Of a stretch of 64,000 nt of DNA, positions 60,663 through 64,000 are shown in pieces. Numbering within the stretch: the first letter of the stretch is position 1; each line of letters opens with the position of its first letter. The notes under the pieces were generated by a model, which saw only the letters and a list, made by a program, of their open reading frames with translations, was not told the DNA's origin and did not search any database. A program made the translations under genes and the position numbers. Source of the DNA: Promicromonospora sukumoe 327MFSha3.1 (GTDB lineage: Bacteria > Actinomycetota > Actinomycetes > Actinomycetales > Cellulomonadaceae). The stretch spans positions 372,001 through 436,000 of the forward strand of contig NZ_ARQM01000010.1 of assembly GCF_000385135.1 (NCBI RefSeq), given 5' to 3'.

Positions 60663-61886
60663 ATGCGACGGAGCATCCTGACCGCCGCTGTCCTGACCAC
60701 GACGCTGGCGCTGGCCGCCTGCGCGGGCGGCGCGGAGGAGCAAGCGGGCGGCGAGGAGTCGGCCGCACCGAACGGCGAGGGTGCCACCCTCACCGTGTGG
60801 GTCGACGAGACCCGCCAGGCCGCCGTGGAGGAGGCCGCTGTCGGCTTCGAGGAGACCACCGGCGCCGACGTCGAGGTGGTCCTGAAGAACTTCGAGGACA
60901 TCCGCCCCGACTTCCTGGCGCAGGTGCCCACGGGCAAGGGCCCGGACATCACGGTCGGCGCGCACGACTGGCTGGGCGAGCTCACGACCAACGGCGTCGT
61001 GGCCCCGATCGAGCTCGGCGACACGGCCGACAAGTTCGAGCCGGTCTCCGTCTCGGCCTTCACGCAGGACGGCCAGGTCTACGGCCTGCCCTACGCGGTG
61101 GAGAACATCGCGCTCATCCGCAACACGGAGCTCGCCCCGGAGGCGCCCGCCACCTGGGACGACGCGATCGCGGCCGGCAAGGACGCCGGTACCAAGTACC
61201 CGCTGCTGATCCAGACCTCCACCGAGGGTGACCCCTACACCTTCTACCCGCTGCAGACGTCGTTCGGCGCCCCGGTCTTCGAGCAGAACGCGGACGGCTC
61301 GTACAAGCCCGAGCTCGCGCTCGGCGGCGAGGGCGGCACCGCCTTCGCCGAGTGGCTCGCGGAGCAGGGCGACGCCGGCAACCTGAGCACCGACGTCACG
61401 TACGACATCGCGCTGGCGGCCTTCGCCAAGGGCGAGTCGCCGTTCATCGTGGGCGGCCCGTGGATGCTGGAGTCGTTCGGCGACCTCGACCTCGCGATCG
61501 ACCCGATCCCGAGCGCCGGCGGCGAGCCCGCCCAGCCGTTCGTGGGCGTGGCCGGCTTCTACGTGAGCGCGCAGAGCGAGAACGCGCTGCTCGCCAACGA
61601 CTTCCTGGTCAACTACATGGCCACCCCCGAGGCGCAGCTCGCGCTGTACGAGGCGGGCGACCGTCCGCCGGCCCTCATCGAGGCCGCCGACACCGCCTCC
61701 GAGGACCCGATCACCGCTGGCTTCCGTGAGGTCGGCGCCGACGCCGTCCCGATGCCGTCGCTGCCCGAGATGGGTGCGGTGTGGGCGTACTGGGGCGTGA
61801 CCGAGGCCGCGATCGTCTCCGGCAAGTCCGACCCGGCGAAGGCCTGGGACAAGATGGTCGCCGACATCCAGGGCGAGATCGGTTGA
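60663..61886 (+). CDS. maltose-type ABC transporter substrate-binding lipoprotein
   Basis: A 407-residue MalE-like lipoprotein with lipobox LALAAC near residue 20. The mature protein shows the standard solute-binding pattern, for example ATLTVWVDETRQAAVEEAAV, KGPDITVGAHDWLGELTTNG and GLPYAVENIALIRNTE. It captures malto-oligosaccharides or related sugars. ATG at 60663 has GGGAG upstream. The first permease gene overlaps its stop by one base, so binding protein and channel are one operon. Confidence 0.92.
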   Translation: MRRSILTAAVLTTTLALAACAGGAEEQAGGEESAAPNGEGATLTVWVDETRQAAVEEAAVGFEETTGADVEVVLKNFEDIRPDFLAQVPTGKGPDITVGAHDWLGELTTNGVVAPIELGDTADKFEPVSVSAFTQDGQVYGLPYAVENIALIRNTELAPEAPATWDDAIAAGKDAGTKYPLLIQTSTEGDPYTFYPLQTSFGAPVFEQNADGSYKPELALGGEGGTAFAEWLAEQGDAGNLSTDVTYDIALAAFAKGESPFIVGGPWMLESFGDLDLAIDPIPSAGGEPAQPFVGVAGFYVSAQSENALLANDFLVNYMATPEAQLALYEAGDRPPALIEAADTASEDPITAGFREVGADAVPMPSLPEMGAVWAYWGVTEAAIVSGKSDPAKAWDKMVADIQGEIG

Positions 61887-63454
61887 TGTACTCACCCGTG
61901 ACCCGGGGCTCCGGCCGGACCGGCTGGAGCCCCGGGTTTCTCGTCAAGCTCGCCCTGATCGCCCTGGTCGACGCCCTGGGCGTCTACGCGGTGCTCGCCG
62001 CGTGGGCCGCCGATTCCTGGGGCGTGCTGGCCGCCATGGTGGCGCTGCTGCTCGTGGCCAACTGGGCCTACTTCTCCAAGCGCGCGCTGCCGCTCAAGTA
62101 CATCCTGCCCGGCCTCGCGTTCCTGCTCGTCTACCAGGTCTACGTGGTGGCCTACACGGGCTACGTCGCGTTCACCAACTACGGCGACGGGCACAACAGC
62201 ACCAAGGAGCAGGCCATCGAGGCCCTTCTGGTGCAGAACGAGCGCCGCGTGGAGGGCTCGCCCTCCTCGCCCCTGACCGTGGTGGCCGACGGCGACACGC
62301 TCGGCTTCGCGATCGTCTCGCCCGACGGCGCGGTCCAGGCGGGCACCGCCGACCAGCCGCTGGAGCCCGTGGACGGCGCCTCCGTCGACGCCGGCCGGGT
62401 CACCGCGCTGCCCGGGTACGACGTGCTGGAGTACGCCGCCGTCCTGGAGCGCCAGCAGGAGGTCACGAAGCTGCGCGTCCCCGTCTCGGACGACCCGAAC
62501 GAGGGCTCGGTCCGCACGCAGGACGCCCGCACGGGCTACGTCTTCACGTCCACGCTGACCTACGACGCGGCGTCCGACACGATGACCGACACCACCACGG
62601 GCGTGACGTACACGCCCAACGACGACGGCCAGTTCGAGGCCGCCGACGGCACCACCCTGCCCGTGGGCTGGCGCGTGCTGGTCGGGTTCGACAACTTCGT
62701 CACCGCGTTCGGCGACGACCGGTACGCCGGCCCGTTCGGCAAGATCCTGGTGTGGACCTTCGCGTTCGCCGTGCTCTCGGTCGCGTCCACGTTCCTGCTC
62801 GGCCTGTTCCTGGCGATCGCGTTCAACGACCCCCGCCTGCGCGGCCGTCGGATCTACCGGACGCTCGTGATCCTGCCGTACGCGATCCCGGGGTTCCTCG
62901 CGGCCCTGCTGTGGTCGGGCATGCTCAACCGGTCCTACGGGTTCGTCAACGAGGTGCTGCTCGGCGGGGCGTCGATCCCGTGGCTCACGGACCCGGTCCT
63001 GGCCAAGCTGGCCGTGCTCGGCGTGAACCTGTGGCTCGGCTTCCCGTACATGTTCCTGATCTGCACGGGCGCCCTGCAGTCGCTGCCGACGGACGTGCTG
63101 GAGGCCGCGAAGATCGACGGCGCCGGCCGCTGGCGCACGTGGCGCTCGATCACGCTCCCGCTGCTGCTGGTCGCGACGGCGCCGCTGCTCATCTCGTCGT
63201 TCGCGTTCAACTTCAACAACTTCACGCTGATCTACATGCTCACGGGCGGCGGCCCGCGGTTCGACGACGCCTCGGTGCCGCTCGGGCACACCGACATCCT
63301 CATCTCGATGGTCTACTCGGTCTCCGGGCTCGACGGCACGGCCGCCAAGGACTACGGCCTGGCCAGCGCCCTGTCGATCGTCATCTTCGTGGTGGTCGCG
63401 ACCATCTCCGCCCTCGCGTTCCGGCGCACCCGATCGCTCGAGGAGATCGCCTGA
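61886..63454 (+). CDS. maltose-type ABC transporter permease, MalF-like
   Basis: A 522-residue permease. Three N-terminal helices are followed by a large extracellular loop of about 170 residues (roughly 115-280), the MalF-specific P2 insertion, and then by the core five to six helices. The cytoplasmic coupling motif is VLEAAKIDGAGRWRTWRSIT, the EAA loop. The size of the loop and helices separates it from smaller sugar permeases. Stop and start codons are shared by one base with both neighbours. Confidence 0.93.
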   Translation: MYSPVTRGSGRTGWSPGFLVKLALIALVDALGVYAVLAAWAADSWGVLAAMVALLLVANWAYFSKRALPLKYILPGLAFLLVYQVYVVAYTGYVAFTNYGDGHNSTKEQAIEALLVQNERRVEGSPSSPLTVVADGDTLGFAIVSPDGAVQAGTADQPLEPVDGASVDAGRVTALPGYDVLEYAAVLERQQEVTKLRVPVSDDPNEGSVRTQDARTGYVFTSTLTYDAASDTMTDTTTGVTYTPNDDGQFEAADGTTLPVGWRVLVGFDNFVTAFGDDRYAGPFGKILVWTFAFAVLSVASTFLLGLFLAIAFNDPRLRGRRIYRTLVILPYAIPGFLAALLWSGMLNRSYGFVNEVLLGGASIPWLTDPVLAKLAVLGVNLWLGFPYMFLICTGALQSLPTDVLEAAKIDGAGRWRTWRSITLPLLLVATAPLLISSFAFNFNNFTLIYMLTGGGPRFDDASVPLGHTDILISMVYSVSGLDGTAAKDYGLASALSIVIFVVVATISALAFRRTRSLEEIA

Positions 63455-64000
63455 TGAACTCGCGCACCGCACACGTCGCCCGGCGTCCCGGGCAGCGCGC
63501 CCGCTGGTTCTCCGAGATCGGCTGGCGGCACCTGGTCGGCATCATCGCCGTGGTCTACGCGGGCTTCCCGCTCGTCTACGTGGTCTCCGCGTCCCTGGCC
63601 GACGGCGGCACCCTGACCGGCTCGAACCAGCTGTTCGCGTCGGTCTCCGGGGCCAACTACGCGGCGCTCGCCGGCACGCGGTTCTGGACCTGGATGGCCA
63701 ACACCCTGGTGGTGGCGGTCGCGACGGGCGCGGGCACCGTGCTCATGGGCGCGGCGGCCGCGTACGCCTTCTCGCGGTTCCGGTTCAGCGGACGCCGCGT
63801 GGGGCTCACGGCCCTGCTCGTGATCCAGATGTTCCCGCAGATGCTCGCGTTCGTGGCGATCTTCCTGCTGCTCATCTCGCTCGGGAACGTGGTGCCCGGC
63901 CTCGGCCTGGACTCCAAGCTCTCGCTGATCTGCGTGTACCTGGGCGGCGCGCTCGGCGTGAACACGTTCCTCATGTACGGGTTCTTCAACACCGTGCCGC
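63454..64000 (+). CDS. maltose-type ABC transporter permease, MalG-like, cut by the window end
   Basis: About 182 residues are visible before the window ends. After a polar Arg-rich N-terminus, the first helix is HLVGIIAVVYAGFPLVYVVS, then NTLVVAVATGAGTVLMGAAA and further helices. The conserved AYAFSRFRFSGRR after the second helix is typical of MalG. The EAA loop is beyond the window. ATG at 63454 overlaps the MalF-like stop by one base. Confidence 0.92.
   Translation, partial: MNSRTAHVARRPGQRARWFSEIGWRHLVGIIAVVYAGFPLVYVVSASLADGGTLTGSNQLFASVSGANYAALAGTRFWTWMANTLVVAVATGAGTVLMGAAAAYAFSRFRFSGRRVGLTALLVIQMFPQMLAFVAIFLLLISLGNVVPGLGLDSKLSLICVYLGGALGVNTFLMYGFFNTVP

Overview
The window is very GC-rich DNA with dense, mostly overlapping genes, GTG starts, many apparently leaderless transcripts, DtxR- and Zur-type metal boxes, WXG100-like and DUF2637 proteins and dimeric-type glycyl-tRNA synthetase. 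This points to an actinobacterium. The gene content and the abundant GGTCGAG..CTCGACC palindromes suggest Micrococcales (Cellulomonadaceae/Promicromonosporaceae type), which is an inference from style and not from a search. It looks like ordinary chromosome; I see no integrase, phage module, CRISPR array, rRNA or tRNA.

Layout. 1-5272: end of a DUF3626 gene, an EamA exporter divergent from a TetR regulator, an acetamidase/formamidase-type hydrolase, a gene-free block of six near-identical hairpins, and a GNAT gene. 5470-8732: a secreted NlpC/P60 hydrolase with three I36-like modules, a tiny secreted peptide with a small partner, and a convergent TrmB/LuxR-type regulator. 8900-22464: an amidase and a purine-degradation locus (uraD, uraH, uricase, allantoinase, class V aminotransferase, allantoate amidohydrolase, RpiR regulator, two xanthine-dehydrogenase genes, then guanine deaminase and mocA). 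Together these would take guanine or xanthine to ureidoglycine/glyoxylate. The Fe-S/molybdenum subunit carries a striking in-frame 18-bp tandem array.

22580-26911: cytochrome bd genes, an unknown membrane protein, recO and uppS. 27021-31075: a siderophore ABC importer on the minus strand with DtxR-like boxes. 31143-34263: an Excalibur protein, an XRE regulator and glycyl-tRNA synthetase. 34410-37523: a zinc ABC importer with zur, preceded by a perfect Zur-like palindrome. 37652-41891: a three-gene set that fits pipecolate/lysine catabolism (amaA, hglS, amaB-like).

42008-48114: a DUF2637 protein divergent from an unknown gene, then an ABC exporter with a DesK/DesR-like two-component system. 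48128-54167: a membrane Ser/Thr kinase, dusB, and arcD-arcA. 54333-57404: a four-gene operon with a WXG100-like/lipase fusion and two paralogous small proteins, one a lipoprotein; this is the best candidate for an undescribed system (toxin plus immunity). 57533-64000: an alpha-glucosidase, a LacI regulator and a maltose-type ABC importer cut by the window end.

Several palindromic repeat families are scattered through the window. One sits between convergent genes and also inside three coding sequences without breaking their frames.
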